DNA from: CAJMNU01 sp905214855
Lineage (GTDB): Bacteria > Bacillota > Clostridia > Lachnospirales > Lachnospiraceae
Assembly (NCBI GenBank): GCA_937890595.1
Contig: CALADM010000020.1
Span: forward strand, 26,231 to 90,230
Direction: 5' to 3'
Length of the DNA stretch: 64,000 bases
Part shown: positions 45,357 to 55,154 of the stretch, one piece after another
Position numbering within the stretch: position 1 is the first letter of the stretch
Layout of the letters: every line of letters starts with the position of its first letter
Notes under the pieces: generated by a model
The model's input: only the letters and a program-made list of their open reading frames with translations
Told to the model about the DNA's origin: nothing
The model's database searches: none
Made by a program: the position numbers and the translations under genes

Positions 45357-46142
45357 CTATCTCTTATTTCTGCGTCTCTGTCTCGCTGCCTCAAACATCA
45401 AAACAGAGGCTGCCACTGCTGCATTTAGAGACTCTACTTTTCCTGCCATAGGGATCTTAATGTAGGAATCTGCCATCTGGGCAGTCTCATCTGTCAGACC
45501 ATTTCCCTCATTGCCGATCAAGAATCCACTTCCTCTGGTATAATCCTCTTCTTCATAGCAATGTTCTGCCTCCAAATGTGCAGCATACAGACGTATCCCT
45601 TGTTCTTTCAGATAGTTCAAAGTTCCTGCCCAATCCTTTGCATACACAAACGGAAGCCTGTACACAGCCCCCATTGTAGAACGGATCACCTTCGGATTAT
45701 AGATATCCACTGTCTCCATGTTCATAATGACTCCTGAAATTCCTGCCCCTTCTGCTGCTCTGAGTATTGTTCCCAGATTTCCGGGATCTTGCAGCGTTTC
45801 CAGAAGTATCAGACTTGGTTCTTTTTCTTTCAGCATATCTTCTATTTTCCAGTTCATCTGGCGTACCTCTGCCAGAATCCCCTGTGGAGTCTGTGTATCT
45901 GCCATGTACTGCATGACTGCATCTGATACTTCCTCATACCTTACTCCTGTAAGAAGCTCTCTATTTTCTTGTTTTTTCAGGAAACTTTCTGAGACAAAAG
46001 TTTTGACCAGCCGTTCACTCGGCACTTCCTGAAACATTCTTGGACCCTCTACCAGAAAAAGTCCCATTTCCTTTCGTACCTTTCCTTTTCTTCTAAGAGA
46101 AACTACCTCTTTTATTTGTGCATTTCCTGTACTGCTGATCAT
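45357..46142 (-). CDS. SpoU/TrmH-family RNA 2'-O-ribose methyltransferase
   Basis: 261 residues. The N-terminal substrate-binding domain begins STGNAQIKEVVSLRRKGKVR; the SPOUT knot has LETLQDPGNLGTILRAAEG, IRSTMGAVYRLPF, LIGNEGNGLT and IPMAGKVESLNAAVAASV, with a trefoil-knot SAM site. It methylates rRNA or tRNA ribose; target position not decidable here. Confidence 0.92.
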   Translation of the reverse strand: MISSTGNAQIKEVVSLRRKGKVRKEMGLFLVEGPRMFQEVPSERLVKTFVSESFLKKQENRELLTGVRYEEVSDAVMQYMADTQTPQGILAEVRQMNWKIEDMLKEKEPSLILLETLQDPGNLGTILRAAEGAGISGVIMNMETVDIYNPKVIRSTMGAVYRLPFVYAKDWAGTLNYLKEQGIRLYAAHLEAEHCYEEEDYTRGSGFLIGNEGNGLTDETAQMADSYIKIPMAGKVESLNAAVAASVLMFEAARQRRRNKR

Positions 46143-46231
46143 ATATTTTATCCTTTCTGTCTTTTTCTTTCTCTGTTTTTATCATCCATCAACCAACTCC
46201 TGATGCTGTCAGGAGCTTGAAACATTACAAT

Positions 46232-48139
46232 CTACAGTTCTTCCAACTCCCGCAGCCAGATGTCTCTGGATGCATCGCTTGGCATTCTCCAATCTCCTCT
46301 CGGTGATACCCCAACACTTCCCACCTTTGGACCATCTGGCAGACAAGAACGCTTAAATTGCTGGCTGAAAAATCTTCTGTAAAATACTTTCAGCCATTTT
46401 AAAATAGTCTCTTTTTCATATACTCCCTCAAATGCCTTCCCTGCAAGTCTATAAATCTTCTTTGGCTCATACCCAAAACGCAGAATATAGTACATGTAAA
46501 AATCATGAAGTTCATATGGTCCTACCAGATCTTCTGTTTTTTGTGCAATTTCTCCATCCTTAGGAGGCAGAAGTTCAGGGCTGACTGGTGTGTCTAAAAC
46601 ATCCATTAATACGTTACGGATCGTTTCCTCCTCTGTCTGTTCTGTAAAATAGCGTACCAGATATCGCACCAGAGTCTTGGGAACTCCCGCATTCACGCCA
46701 TACATTGACATATGATCTCCATTGTATGTCGCCCATCCTAAAGCCAGTTCTGACATATCTCCAGTCCCAACTACGATTCCATTGTTCTGATTTGCAATAT
46801 CCATCAATACCTGTGTTCTCTCACGAGCCTGCCCATTTTCATAAGTAACATCATGATTCTTCGGATCTTGTCCAATATCCTCAAAATGTGCCAGCACAGA
46901 TCTTTTGATATCTACTTCTTTCAAAGTAGCTCCTAAAGCCTTTGTCAAAAGGCAGGCATTCTGATATGTTCTGTCTGTAGTCCCAAAACAAGGCATTGTC
47001 ACTGCAATAATATTCTCTCTTGGAATTTGCAAAATATCGTATGCCTGTGCTGTAACCAGCAACGCCAATGTAGAGTCCAAACCTCCTGAGATTCCCAATA
47101 CAGCATGTCTGCATCCAATATGTTCCAGACGTTTCTTTAATCCCATTGCCTGAATTGCAATGATCTCATCACAGCGCTGATCTCTCTCTTCTTTTTTCTG
47201 AGGCACAAATGGAGCAGGATCTATCCTTCTCTCCAGCATCAATTCTTCTTCATGTATAGTAAAAGATACATTTTTATAGTTTCCTATCTCCTGAGAAAAC
47301 GTATTCATACGTCGTCTGTCGCTTCTGATCCTATCCAAATCCAAATCTCCATACAATATTCCTGTATGGAATCTTCTGGATTCTCCAAGGCAGCTTCCAT
47401 CCTCAGCAATAATGTTCTGTCCTCCAAATACCAAATCCTGTGTGGATTCTCCCTCCCCTGCATTGGCATAGACATAACCACATACCAAACGGGCGGACTG
47501 TCCCAAAATCAACTGTTTCCTGTAACTGCTCTTTCCTGTTGTTTCACTGCTTGCAGAACAATTGGCAATGATCGTTGCCCCTGCCTTTGCATGGCGTATA
47601 CTTGGCGGATCCATCACCCAGACATCCTCACAGATCTCCGCAGCAACTATCAATCCTGGAATCGTATCACAAGAAAATAAAAGATCCGTTCCCATCCATA
47701 CTTCCCTGTCTTTCCAGCGAACAAGAACCGGCTCACGATTTCCCACACAAAAATAACGCTGCTCATAAAACTCTGCATAATCTGGAAGGTTTGTTTTAGG
47801 AACTAGTCCCAACAGTTCCCCATTGCAGATCGCTGCTGCTACATTATAAAGTTTATTCTGATACATCCATGGCAATCCTACAAAAACCAGAATATCTTTT
47901 CCTCTGGTTCTATCCACCAAGTTTTCCAACTCCTGTTTTGCACAGCGAATCAATGTATCCTGCAAAAATAAATCTCCGCACGTATATCCTGTCAGGCTTA
48001 ATTCTGGAAAAACTAAAACCTTCGCCTGATGTTTCCATGCCTCATCAATCATCGTTTCCATTACTGCTCTGTTGTATGCAGGATTCGCCACTTGAACTTT
48101 TGGTGTCGCTGCTGCCATACGTATAAAACCCTGTTTCAT
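46232..48139 (-). CDS. nadE: Glutamine-dependent NAD(+) synthase
   Basis: 635 residues. It makes NAD from deamido-NAD, ATP and glutamine. N-terminal nitrilase-type glutaminase (ELSLTGYTCGDLF, and PDYAEFYEQRYF) with catalytic Glu-Lys-Cys (AAEICEDVW), then the PP-loop synthetase domain (LGISGGLDSTLALLV; GTGDMSELALGWATY). Start at 48139 (MKQGFIRMAAATP): GGAGG is 10 nt upstream; eight further in-frame codons are unlikely coding. 54 bp after an upstream MATE gene start region, co-directional. Confidence 0.95.
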   Translation of the reverse strand: MKQGFIRMAAATPKVQVANPAYNRAVMETMIDEAWKHQAKVLVFPELSLTGYTCGDLFLQDTLIRCAKQELENLVDRTRGKDILVFVGLPWMYQNKLYNVAAAICNGELLGLVPKTNLPDYAEFYEQRYFCVGNREPVLVRWKDREVWMGTDLLFSCDTIPGLIVAAEICEDVWVMDPPSIRHAKAGATIIANCSASSETTGKSSYRKQLILGQSARLVCGYVYANAGEGESTQDLVFGGQNIIAEDGSCLGESRRFHTGILYGDLDLDRIRSDRRRMNTFSQEIGNYKNVSFTIHEEELMLERRIDPAPFVPQKKEERDQRCDEIIAIQAMGLKKRLEHIGCRHAVLGISGGLDSTLALLVTAQAYDILQIPRENIIAVTMPCFGTTDRTYQNACLLTKALGATLKEVDIKRSVLAHFEDIGQDPKNHDVTYENGQARERTQVLMDIANQNNGIVVGTGDMSELALGWATYNGDHMSMYGVNAGVPKTLVRYLVRYFTEQTEEETIRNVLMDVLDTPVSPELLPPKDGEIAQKTEDLVGPYELHDFYMYYILRFGYEPKKIYRLAGKAFEGVYEKETILKWLKVFYRRFFSQQFKRSCLPDGPKVGSVGVSPRGDWRMPSDASRDIWLRELEEL

Positions 48140-48180
48140 CGTCCTCTTCCCTCCTGATGTCATATCAGTATCTTATTTAA

Positions 48181-49554
48181 TTAATCTGTCACTGAGACAG
48201 CTTCCTTCTTCTTTTCAGGAAGCCAGTTTCCCTTCCATGTATATAATATATCCATCAACACAGTACTAAACCAAGTAATTGGATAACACCACATAACTGC
48301 CTCAAAGCTTGGTGCTAACGGAACTAAAAGATTAATATAGATCATACGCAGTACACACATATTTCCCACTGCGATCAACATAGTAACTGTGGCCTTTCCT
48401 GCTCCCCTCAATGTTCCCATTAAAATCTGATGTACTGTAAGAAGCAAATAAAATGGAAGCATGATCTTCATTACAATCTGCCCATACCGTATCACTTCTG
48501 GATCAGAGGAAAAAATATGGAGGATGTTTCCTGAATAAAGATACAGAAAAATAGAAACAATAACAGTATAAACTGCACAAATAAAAAGTCCCCAGAAAAT
48601 ACTCTTTTTTATTCTCTCTGTCTTCTTTGCCCCGACATTCTGACCAGTAAATGTAGTTGCTGCCAAACAAAATGTCTGCTGCGGCAGCATAGCAAAACCA
48701 TCTACTTTTGTGTATGCCCCATATCCCGCCATAGCAATCGCTCCATAACTATTGATATTTGCCTGCACAATTACATTGGAGAGGGAAATGATAGAACTTT
48801 GAATCCCACTTGGAATTCCCATTGCAAGGATCCGTTTCATCATTCTTACATCAATGCTCAATTTTTTAAGATTTAAATGATAAATATCACTGCTCTTTAC
48901 CAACGCAAGCACAGCAAGTAATGCTGAAACTCCCTGTGCTGCCACAGTTGCATATCCAACACCATCGACTCCCATTTTAAATCCTACAACAAACAAAAGA
49001 TCAAGCACAATATTGACAACAGAAGCCACACACAAGTAGTATAATGGTCTTTTTGAATCCCCTACTGCTCTCAAAATACCTGCTGCCATATTGTAAACTA
49101 AGTTAAACAGTGAACCAGCAAAATAAATCCTAAGATACAAAACAGAATTTGGCATAACCTCCTCAGGTGTCCCCATCCATTTCAAAATCAAAGGAGACAA
49201 AGAGATACCCAATGCGATCAAAATCACTCCACCGATCAAGCTCAATGTCATAGAAGTATGTACTGCCCACTCCATTTTCTGTGCATCTCTCGCACCATAA
49301 TACTGAGAAATAATAACACCAGCTCCTGTTGCAATTCCAATGAACATTCCAATGATCAGATTGATCAAAGCATTGCTGGAACCGACTGCTGCCAATGCCT
49401 CACTTCCTATAAAATTTCCTACTACAATGGAATCCACCGTATTATAAAGCTGTTGAAATAAATTTCCTATTAGAAGAGGTACGGAAAACCAAATTAACTG
49501 TTTCCAAATGACCCCCTCTGTCATCATACCATTTTTTTGTACTTTCTCTGCCAT
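48181..49554 (-). CDS. MATE-family multidrug efflux transporter
   Basis: 457 residues, twelve membrane segments, normal length. It exports cationic drugs or metabolites with Na+ or H+. Family pattern SVPLLIGNLFQQLYNTVDSIVVG in helix 1 and the symmetric MGIPSGIQSSIISLSN in the second half. The start is uncertain: MAEKVQ at 49554 (GGGAG 12 nt away), an ATG 8 codons earlier, or MMTEGV. No regulator adjacent. Confidence 0.9.
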   Translation of the reverse strand: MAEKVQKNGMMTEGVIWKQLIWFSVPLLIGNLFQQLYNTVDSIVVGNFIGSEALAAVGSSNALINLIIGMFIGIATGAGVIISQYYGARDAQKMEWAVHTSMTLSLIGGVILIALGISLSPLILKWMGTPEEVMPNSVLYLRIYFAGSLFNLVYNMAAGILRAVGDSKRPLYYLCVASVVNIVLDLLFVVGFKMGVDGVGYATVAAQGVSALLAVLALVKSSDIYHLNLKKLSIDVRMMKRILAMGIPSGIQSSIISLSNVIVQANINSYGAIAMAGYGAYTKVDGFAMLPQQTFCLAATTFTGQNVGAKKTERIKKSIFWGLFICAVYTVIVSIFLYLYSGNILHIFSSDPEVIRYGQIVMKIMLPFYLLLTVHQILMGTLRGAGKATVTMLIAVGNMCVLRMIYINLLVPLAPSFEAVMWCYPITWFSTVLMDILYTWKGNWLPEKKKEAVSVTD

Positions 49555-49717
49555 GAGATAGACGCACTCCCTTTCCATAACATGTTTCCCACTTCATGTT
49601 TTTTGTCCCTTAAAATATTTTGCCACTTTAGCATGATCATGTTATAGTATACACCATATTTACAAAAACAGACAAGTCCTGTACAATATAATCCAGAAAA
49701 TTTCTGAGGTGATACGT

Positions 49718-50443
49718 ATGCATATTTTTTCCAGAAGTGAACTGCTGCTTGGCAAAGAAGGGCTTTCCAAATTATCAAGCAGTACTGTAATGGTTTTTGG
49801 GCTTGGAGGAGTAGGATCTCATCTGACAGATGCCCTTGCCCGTGGTGGTATTGGTCGTCTGATCCTTGTCGATGCCGACACCGTTTCTCTGACCAATATC
49901 AATCGCCAAAGTGTGGCATTTCTCAGCACTGTGGGACAATATAAAACAGATATTATGAAACAACGAATCCATGATATCAACCCAGATGCTTCGGTTCTTA
50001 CCTATGAAACATTTGTTCTTCCAGATAATCTGGAAGATTTGATGCAATCCATTCCAGATAAGATTGATTATGTTGCAGATGCCATTGATACTATAAGCGC
50101 CAAGCTCTCTCTTGTTGAATACTGCCATAAACATCAGATCCCTCTCATTTCCTGTATGGGAACTGGCAATAAACTTCATCCAGAGCTATTTGAGATTACA
50201 GATATCACAAAAACTTCTGTCTGCCCAGTCTGCAAAGTCATGAGACGGGAATTAAAAAAGCGGGAGATCCCGCATTTAAAAGTTCTATATTCAAAAGAAA
50301 TCCCCCTCACTCCTCTTTCATGTGAGGAATATAAACAAGTATCTGATGATCAAAAAAGACCTGTACCCGGAAGCGTTTCTTTTGTTCCGCCAGTTGCCGG
50401 TATACTGATCGCCGGAGAAATCCTGCGATCACTTTCTGACTGA
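49718..50443 (+). CDS. tcdA: tRNA threonylcarbamoyladenosine dehydratase (TcdA-like)
   Basis: 241 residues. E1/ThiF-type ATPase that cyclises t6A37 of tRNA to ct6A. GLGGVGSHLTDALARGGIGR binds ATP; DADTVSLTNINRQ, DAIDTISAK, a zinc or catalytic pair CPVCKVMRR and the PVPGSVSFVPPVAG ending match TcdA. The ATG at 49718 has GAGGTG 6 nt before it, and the GTG at 49709 lies within that site. Stand-alone, read opposite to MATE. Confidence 0.92.
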   Translation: MHIFSRSELLLGKEGLSKLSSSTVMVFGLGGVGSHLTDALARGGIGRLILVDADTVSLTNINRQSVAFLSTVGQYKTDIMKQRIHDINPDASVLTYETFVLPDNLEDLMQSIPDKIDYVADAIDTISAKLSLVEYCHKHQIPLISCMGTGNKLHPELFEITDITKTSVCPVCKVMRRELKKREIPHLKVLYSKEIPLTPLSCEEYKQVSDDQKRPVPGSVSFVPPVAGILIAGEILRSLSD

Positions 50444-50499
50444 TCTTTCCAAAAAACAAGGTCCTATTCTGCTTTTTAAAAAATAAAAAAATTCTATAA

Positions 50500-50649
50500 A
50501 AAGACATAATAAGAGAGCAGCCTTTCCCCCACAGAAAGCTGCTCTCAATTCACGGTCAAAAAACCTTACACTATAGGTTTTCATGCTACCTGACATCCCC
50601 ATATCAGGTGTATTGTGTAGGACACCCCCATGTGTTCCTTACGCGAATA
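50500..50649 (-). ncRNA. Candidate structured small RNA of unknown family
   Basis: On the minus strand a consensus promoter (next entry) starts a transcript near 50643. In order: a hairpin of GGAACAC and GTGTCC closed by an AUGGGG loop; ACCUGA/UCAGGU with loop UAUGGGGAUG; AAAACCU/AGGUUUU followed by U-run; and the terminal hairpin GAGAGCAGC/GCUGCUCUC (50513-50546) whose loop has GUGGGGG, then a U-rich tail. Three loops carry GGGG. About 140 nt, no ORF. It does not fit 6S, SRP, tmRNA or RNase P as I know them. Confidence 0.6.
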
Positions 50650-50678
50650 ATAATAACACAGTTCCTGTCATATGTCAA
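50650..50678 (-). promoter_or_regulatory. Consensus sigma-A promoter of the candidate small RNA
   Basis: Minus strand TTGACA (50673-50678), 17-bp spacer, TATTAT (50650-50655). It is one of the best promoters in the window and has no gene on its strand except the candidate RNA. Confidence 0.8.
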
Positions 50679-50867
50679 GGAAGTTACCTCTATTTTGCAC
50701 AATTTTTTTCGTCACAACAAGCCTTTCTTTTTGTATTTTCTCCAATTTTTGACCTTATCCGACTCTTTTTTCCGCTTTTTTTCAAAGATTTTTTTCTTCT
50801 CTTGAAGGATATTTTTTTACTTTTTGCACATACTCCTATAGAATAGTTATGTTATTAGGAGGTTTTT

Positions 50868-52298
50868 ATGACAATTTCCAGCCATTTTTCTGAAAATCTC
50901 TCACGGTTTCAGAAAATTTTTCGTACGGATAAAAATTTTGATGTTGTCTATCATGTAATGACTATCGGAGAGCGTCAAGGTGCTATTTTTTTTATTGATG
51001 GCTTTGCAAAAGACGATACTATGAGCAGGATTTTACAATTTTTCTTTTCCTTAAAACCAGAGGATATTCCTGAAGATGCTCATGAATTTTCCAAACGTTT
51101 CACCCCCTATGGAGAAGCTGGTCTTCTCTCTGAGGAAGAAGATATTATCGTACAGGTTTTAAGCGGAATCACTTGTCTGTTTTTGGATGGCTATGATAAG
51201 GCGATCATGATCGACTGCCGAACATATCCTGCCCGCAGTGTCTCTGAACCAGAAAAAGATAAAGTCATGCGGGGTTCAAGAGATGGATTTGTAGAAACCC
51301 TTGTTTTTAATACCGCTCTTATCCGCCGACGTATCCGTGACCCCAAACTGACCATGGAAATCCTTACAGCCGGTGACAGCTCCCACACAGACATTGCCAT
51401 TGCCTATATGGAAGGACGAGCAGATATGGAGCTCTTAAAAAAGATAAAACAGCAGATTCGAAATCTTCATGTTGATGCACTTACTATGAATCAGGAAAGT
51501 CTTGCGGAATGCCTTTATCCCTATAAATGGTATAATCCTTTCCCTAAGTTTAAATTCTCTGAACGTCCTGACACCGCAGCCGCTTCTCTTCTGGAAGGAA
51601 ATATTGTAATTCTGGTAGATACCTCTCCTGCTGCCATGATTCTCCCCTCCTCCGTTTTCGATATTATTGAAGAAGCAGATGATTATTACTTTCCACCCAT
51701 TACAGGTACGTATCTGCGCCTGTCACGCATGATCATTTCTCTCCTCTCTTTACTGTTGACTCCAACTTGGCTGCTTTTGATGCAAAATCCACAATGGATT
51801 CCAAAAAGTCTGGATTTTATCCGTATTGCTGATCCTGTCAACTTACCTTTGATCTGGCAGCTTTTTATCCTCGAATTTGCAATTGACGGGTTACGTCTTG
51901 CTGCGATCAATACTCCCAGTATGCTTACTACCCCTCTGTCTGTCATTGCAGGAATCGTTCTTGGTGAATATTCTGTCAAATCTGGATGGTTTAATAGTGA
52001 GACGATGTTATATATGGCATTTGTCACTATTGCCAACTATTCTCAGGCAAGTTTTGAATTGGGATATGCACTCAAATTTATGCGTCTGTTCATTCTTTTT
52101 TGTACATCCCTTTTTGGTTTATGGGGATATATCATCAGCCTCTTTATCACAGCTCTTGCTGTTGTTTTCAACAAAACAATCGCTGGAAAAAGTTATATTT
52201 ATCCCTTAATTCCATTTCACCTGTCAGAACTGAAAAAAAGATTTATCCGCACCAGACTCCCACACACTTCTCAGTCCTCAGAAAAAGAATGGAAATAA
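50868..52298 (+). CDS. GerA/SpoVAF-family spore germination protein
   Basis: 476 residues. An N-terminal soluble domain (about 1-240), then five or so membrane helices with the family segments LVDTSPAAMILPSSVFD and ADDYYFPPITGTYLRL, PLIPFHLSELKKRF at the end. Such proteins sit in the spore inner membrane as nutrient receptor subunits or with SpoVA channels; the solo gene without GerAB/GerAC resembles SpoVAF. AGGAGG lies 5-6 nt before the ATG. A forespore-sigma-like element may be present upstream but is weak. Suggests the host sporulates. Confidence 0.9.
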   Translation: MTISSHFSENLSRFQKIFRTDKNFDVVYHVMTIGERQGAIFFIDGFAKDDTMSRILQFFFSLKPEDIPEDAHEFSKRFTPYGEAGLLSEEEDIIVQVLSGITCLFLDGYDKAIMIDCRTYPARSVSEPEKDKVMRGSRDGFVETLVFNTALIRRRIRDPKLTMEILTAGDSSHTDIAIAYMEGRADMELLKKIKQQIRNLHVDALTMNQESLAECLYPYKWYNPFPKFKFSERPDTAAASLLEGNIVILVDTSPAAMILPSSVFDIIEEADDYYFPPITGTYLRLSRMIISLLSLLLTPTWLLLMQNPQWIPKSLDFIRIADPVNLPLIWQLFILEFAIDGLRLAAINTPSMLTTPLSVIAGIVLGEYSVKSGWFNSETMLYMAFVTIANYSQASFELGYALKFMRLFILFCTSLFGLWGYIISLFITALAVVFNKTIAGKSYIYPLIPFHLSELKKRFIRTRLPHTSQSSEKEWK

Positions 52299-52330
52299 CA
52301 TTATCAGGCAAAAAGCACCCAAAAAAATCG

Positions 52331-52359
52331 TCCCACAAGCCCTATAATGACTTGTGGGA
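52331..52359 (+). terminator. Hairpin after the germination gene
   Basis: TCCCACAAG and CTTGTGGGA (9-bp perfect arms), 11-nt loop, preceded by A7. The T-tract follows only after about 20 nt, so termination strength is uncertain. Confidence 0.55.
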
Positions 52360-52503
52360 TATCTTCATAAATATATTCTTTTGTTTTTTGTAGGTCAAAT
52401 ACTGCTGCCTTTAAGTGGTAAGTTTTTGAATCATGGTATTCTTTATCTCTCTTTATCTCTCTTTTTCTCTCTTTCCCTTTTTATCTTTCTTTTTATCGTA
52501 TCT

Positions 52504-53424
52504 TTATTTCCACTCTACCATGTTTTTCCATAAAACTGCATCTGCTTTCTGGCTATCCAACACATAATCATGCATTCCATCTGTCTCAGATGACAAACGG
52601 AATTGTTTTTCATCCTCTGTCATCTTCCAGCGATCATCTAATACAGTTACCCCCGCTTTCACTGTCAAATTCCACTGTGTCTGAATACCAGACGCATTCT
52701 TGCTGACATATTCTATATTGCCCTCCATCCGGTCATCCTCAAAGATTCCTTTCTTCCAAATCTCCTTAGTTTTGGGTTCTTCTACTCCATTATAATAACA
52801 ATATCCGGTTTTTCCTTCACCTTTCATTTTTCCCTGACTCCATTGCCCCTCAGAAAGATCATATCTAGCATCATCCAAGATCAAAATACGAATAGCAGTC
52901 CCCTGTCCATCCGGAAGTCCATTTTTCCATTCTCCTAAATATGCCACTCCTGCTGAATTTACAAAAAGTCCATATCCCTGTTCTTCTTTTTTCCAATGTT
53001 CACCATCAAACAGATAGTTTTCTTCTTGTGATATCTTTTCGGAAAATTCTTCCAAAATCTCACCCATTTTTTCCAAACATTGTGCTGCAATTTCATATTC
53101 TTGCTGTCTCATTGCCTCGAATAAGATTTGGTATGCTTCTCTCTCCTCTCCAGCCAACATCATGTCTATTTCCGCCTCTACAGAAGCTTTCTCTGCCAGA
53201 GATTCTTCTATCTCCTTCTTCTTTATATCTTCTTTCCTTTTTTGTTCCCGCTCCTCTCTCATACTCTCTTGAACCAACAGCGTTTTTTCCCCGATTCTCT
53301 TCTGTCCTCCAATAGCTGACACAAACAATATTGCCAACACTATAACTCCAGCGATGATTCCATACTTACGTATTCTATATTGTTCTTTTTCTTTGGATGT
53401 TTTCTCCTTTCTCCTGCCTTCCAT
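52504..53424 (-). CDS. Membrane protein with MORN-like repeats
   Basis: 306 residues. Basic N-terminus, one membrane helix (IIAGVIVLAILFVSAIGG), a charged coiled coil (about 45-95), then two or more MORN-type repeats (AYLGEWKNGLPDGQGTA; EGQWSQGKMKGEGKTGY). Likely a surface protein; MORN repeats bind lipids or peptidoglycan-associated partners in other systems. No enzyme motif. The window region 52431-52500 just downstream is pyrimidine-rich low complexity. Confidence 0.75.
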   Translation of the reverse strand: MEGRRKEKTSKEKEQYRIRKYGIIAGVIVLAILFVSAIGGQKRIGEKTLLVQESMREEREQKRKEDIKKKEIEESLAEKASVEAEIDMMLAGEEREAYQILFEAMRQQEYEIAAQCLEKMGEILEEFSEKISQEENYLFDGEHWKKEEQGYGLFVNSAGVAYLGEWKNGLPDGQGTAIRILILDDARYDLSEGQWSQGKMKGEGKTGYCYYNGVEEPKTKEIWKKGIFEDDRMEGNIEYVSKNASGIQTQWNLTVKAGVTVLDDRWKMTEDEKQFRLSSETDGMHDYVLDSQKADAVLWKNMVEWK

Positions 53425-53569
53425 TATTTCCTTCTCCTCTCAATACATATACATTTTTTATTTTTATAATTTCACTTCTTTTGACCTCAACATCTTATTC
53501 TAATACTCTTTCAATACAAATTCTGTAAAGAAAAACGTATTGTCTTAGATGTCACCATCATTAATATAA

Positions 53570-54979
53570 CTATTCTTTTAAGGCATCACACAGCAGAGCT
53601 ACTCCTCGGCGGATCTCATCTTCTGTGAGACTTGCATAACCTAAAACAAGAGAGGGATGCCAGTCTTTCGGACAGGGATCTATCAAAAAATGAGACAGAC
53701 CATATACTTTTACCCCAACCTCTTCTGCTTTCTTTATCATCTTTTGTTCTTCTATTTTTTTATGACTCTGTAAAAGCAAATGAACCCCTGCATTTTCCCC
53801 TAATATATCAAACTGGTTTTCTAATGGACGGAGTCCAGAAAGCATTATATCATGTTTTGCTTTATAAATAGCACGCATCCTGTTTAAATGTCTTTCATAA
53901 TAACCATGGATCAAAAATTCATACAGAATATTCTGATCGATTCTGGGTACTGTGGATGCATAAAAACCACAGCGTTCCCGATACACTTGAAGAAGTTCTT
54001 TGGGAAGAACCATATAGCTGATTCGGATCGCAGGAGCAATCGATCTTGAAAAAGTTCCCATATAGATCACTCTACCCTTTCGATCACTTCCCTGTAATGC
54101 TGGGATTGGTTTTCCTCGATATCGAAATTCACTGTCATAATCGTCTTCTATAATATATCTGCCCTCCTTTTCAAATGCCCAATTCAACAATTCCATCCGT
54201 CTCCTAACTGGCATAACGATCCCCATGGGATGCTGGTGAGATGGCATGACATAGACAATTCTGGCATCTGATCGTTCCAGCTCTTCCACACAGATTCCAT
54301 GACGATCCATTGGAATTGGTTTCACCTTTCCTCCCATACTCTGAAGCACAAAATACGCCTGAGTATATGTAGGATTTTCCATTGCTACTACGCTTTCTTT
54401 CCCAAGGATCTGTAATAAAAGCATGAGAAGATATTCATTTCCCGCTCCTAACACAATCTGCTCTGGATTTGCCTGCACTCCTCTAGCAGTATGAAGATAC
54501 ATCCCAATCGCTTCCCTTAAAGCATATTCTCCCTGATGATTTCCACTCAAGAACAGCTCTTTTTTATCATCTACCAATATTTTTCTGGAAATCTTACGCC
54601 ATGCAGCATATGGAAAACTGTCCAGATCAATTCCCCTTGGTGAAAAATCAATCCATTTTTCTTTTTGATCCTCTCTTTTTTCTGTAAAAAAAGGAGTCTG
54701 GTAAGGTTCTTTCACTTCCGCCATTCCTCTGATATCCAGAACAAAATATCCCCTACATGGTTTCGATTCAATATAACCTTCTGACAACAGCTGATCATAT
54801 GCCATTTGAGTTGTACTCCTACTGATCTTCAAATGATCTGCAAGTAAACGGGTAGATGGCAGACGTGCTCCTGCTGCAATTTTACCAGTGCGGATCTCTT
54901 TCTTTAAATAAGAATAAATCTGCTCATATAAGGGGATTTTTGTTTCTGCTGAGGTTTCAATTGGAATCATCAACTCCAT
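53570..54979 (-). CDS. MocR/PdxR-type GntR-aminotransferase regulator
   Basis: 469 residues. N-terminal GntR winged helix (PLYEQIYSYLKKEIRTGKI; LPSTRLLADHLKISRSTTQ) linked to an inactive class-I aminotransferase fold; the PLP-lysine region YMGTFSRSIAPAIRISYMV has Ser in place of the usual catalytic Lys at the position I would expect, to be checked. Typical effectors are PLP or GABA. No pdxST or gabT adjacent. Stand-alone. Confidence 0.88.
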   Translation of the reverse strand: MELMIPIETSAETKIPLYEQIYSYLKKEIRTGKIAAGARLPSTRLLADHLKISRSTTQMAYDQLLSEGYIESKPCRGYFVLDIRGMAEVKEPYQTPFFTEKREDQKEKWIDFSPRGIDLDSFPYAAWRKISRKILVDDKKELFLSGNHQGEYALREAIGMYLHTARGVQANPEQIVLGAGNEYLLMLLLQILGKESVVAMENPTYTQAYFVLQSMGGKVKPIPMDRHGICVEELERSDARIVYVMPSHQHPMGIVMPVRRRMELLNWAFEKEGRYIIEDDYDSEFRYRGKPIPALQGSDRKGRVIYMGTFSRSIAPAIRISYMVLPKELLQVYRERCGFYASTVPRIDQNILYEFLIHGYYERHLNRMRAIYKAKHDIMLSGLRPLENQFDILGENAGVHLLLQSHKKIEEQKMIKKAEEVGVKVYGLSHFLIDPCPKDWHPSLVLGYASLTEDEIRRGVALLCDALKE

Positions 54980-55154
54980 GCTCTTTTATCCTTTCTTCAA
55001 CAAAAAAGATGCCGCAATGTGCCCTGACCATAATACAGCCTTACACCTTTTACAGCATCCATTTTTCTTATTTTTTATTGTTTCGGCAGTCGCTTTCTTT
55101 CCTCATTCTGTCTCATACTTCCCGTATTTTAAGACAATCACTGCCATACAGTCT

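Noticed and set aside
46198..46216. Inverted repeat CTCCTGA/TCAGGAG as terminator
   Set aside because: No T-run on either side and arms only 7 bp.
50513..50650. Plus-strand reading of the small RNA as a C-rich-loop sRNA
   Set aside because: A consensus promoter exists only on the minus strand, and the plus-strand upstream has no comparable elements.
50500..50650. Candidate RNA as 6S, SRP RNA, T-box or ykkC riboswitch
   Set aside because: The rod-like 6S shape, the SRP GGAAG-type domain, the T-box GGUGGNACCGCG and the ykkC motifs are not found.
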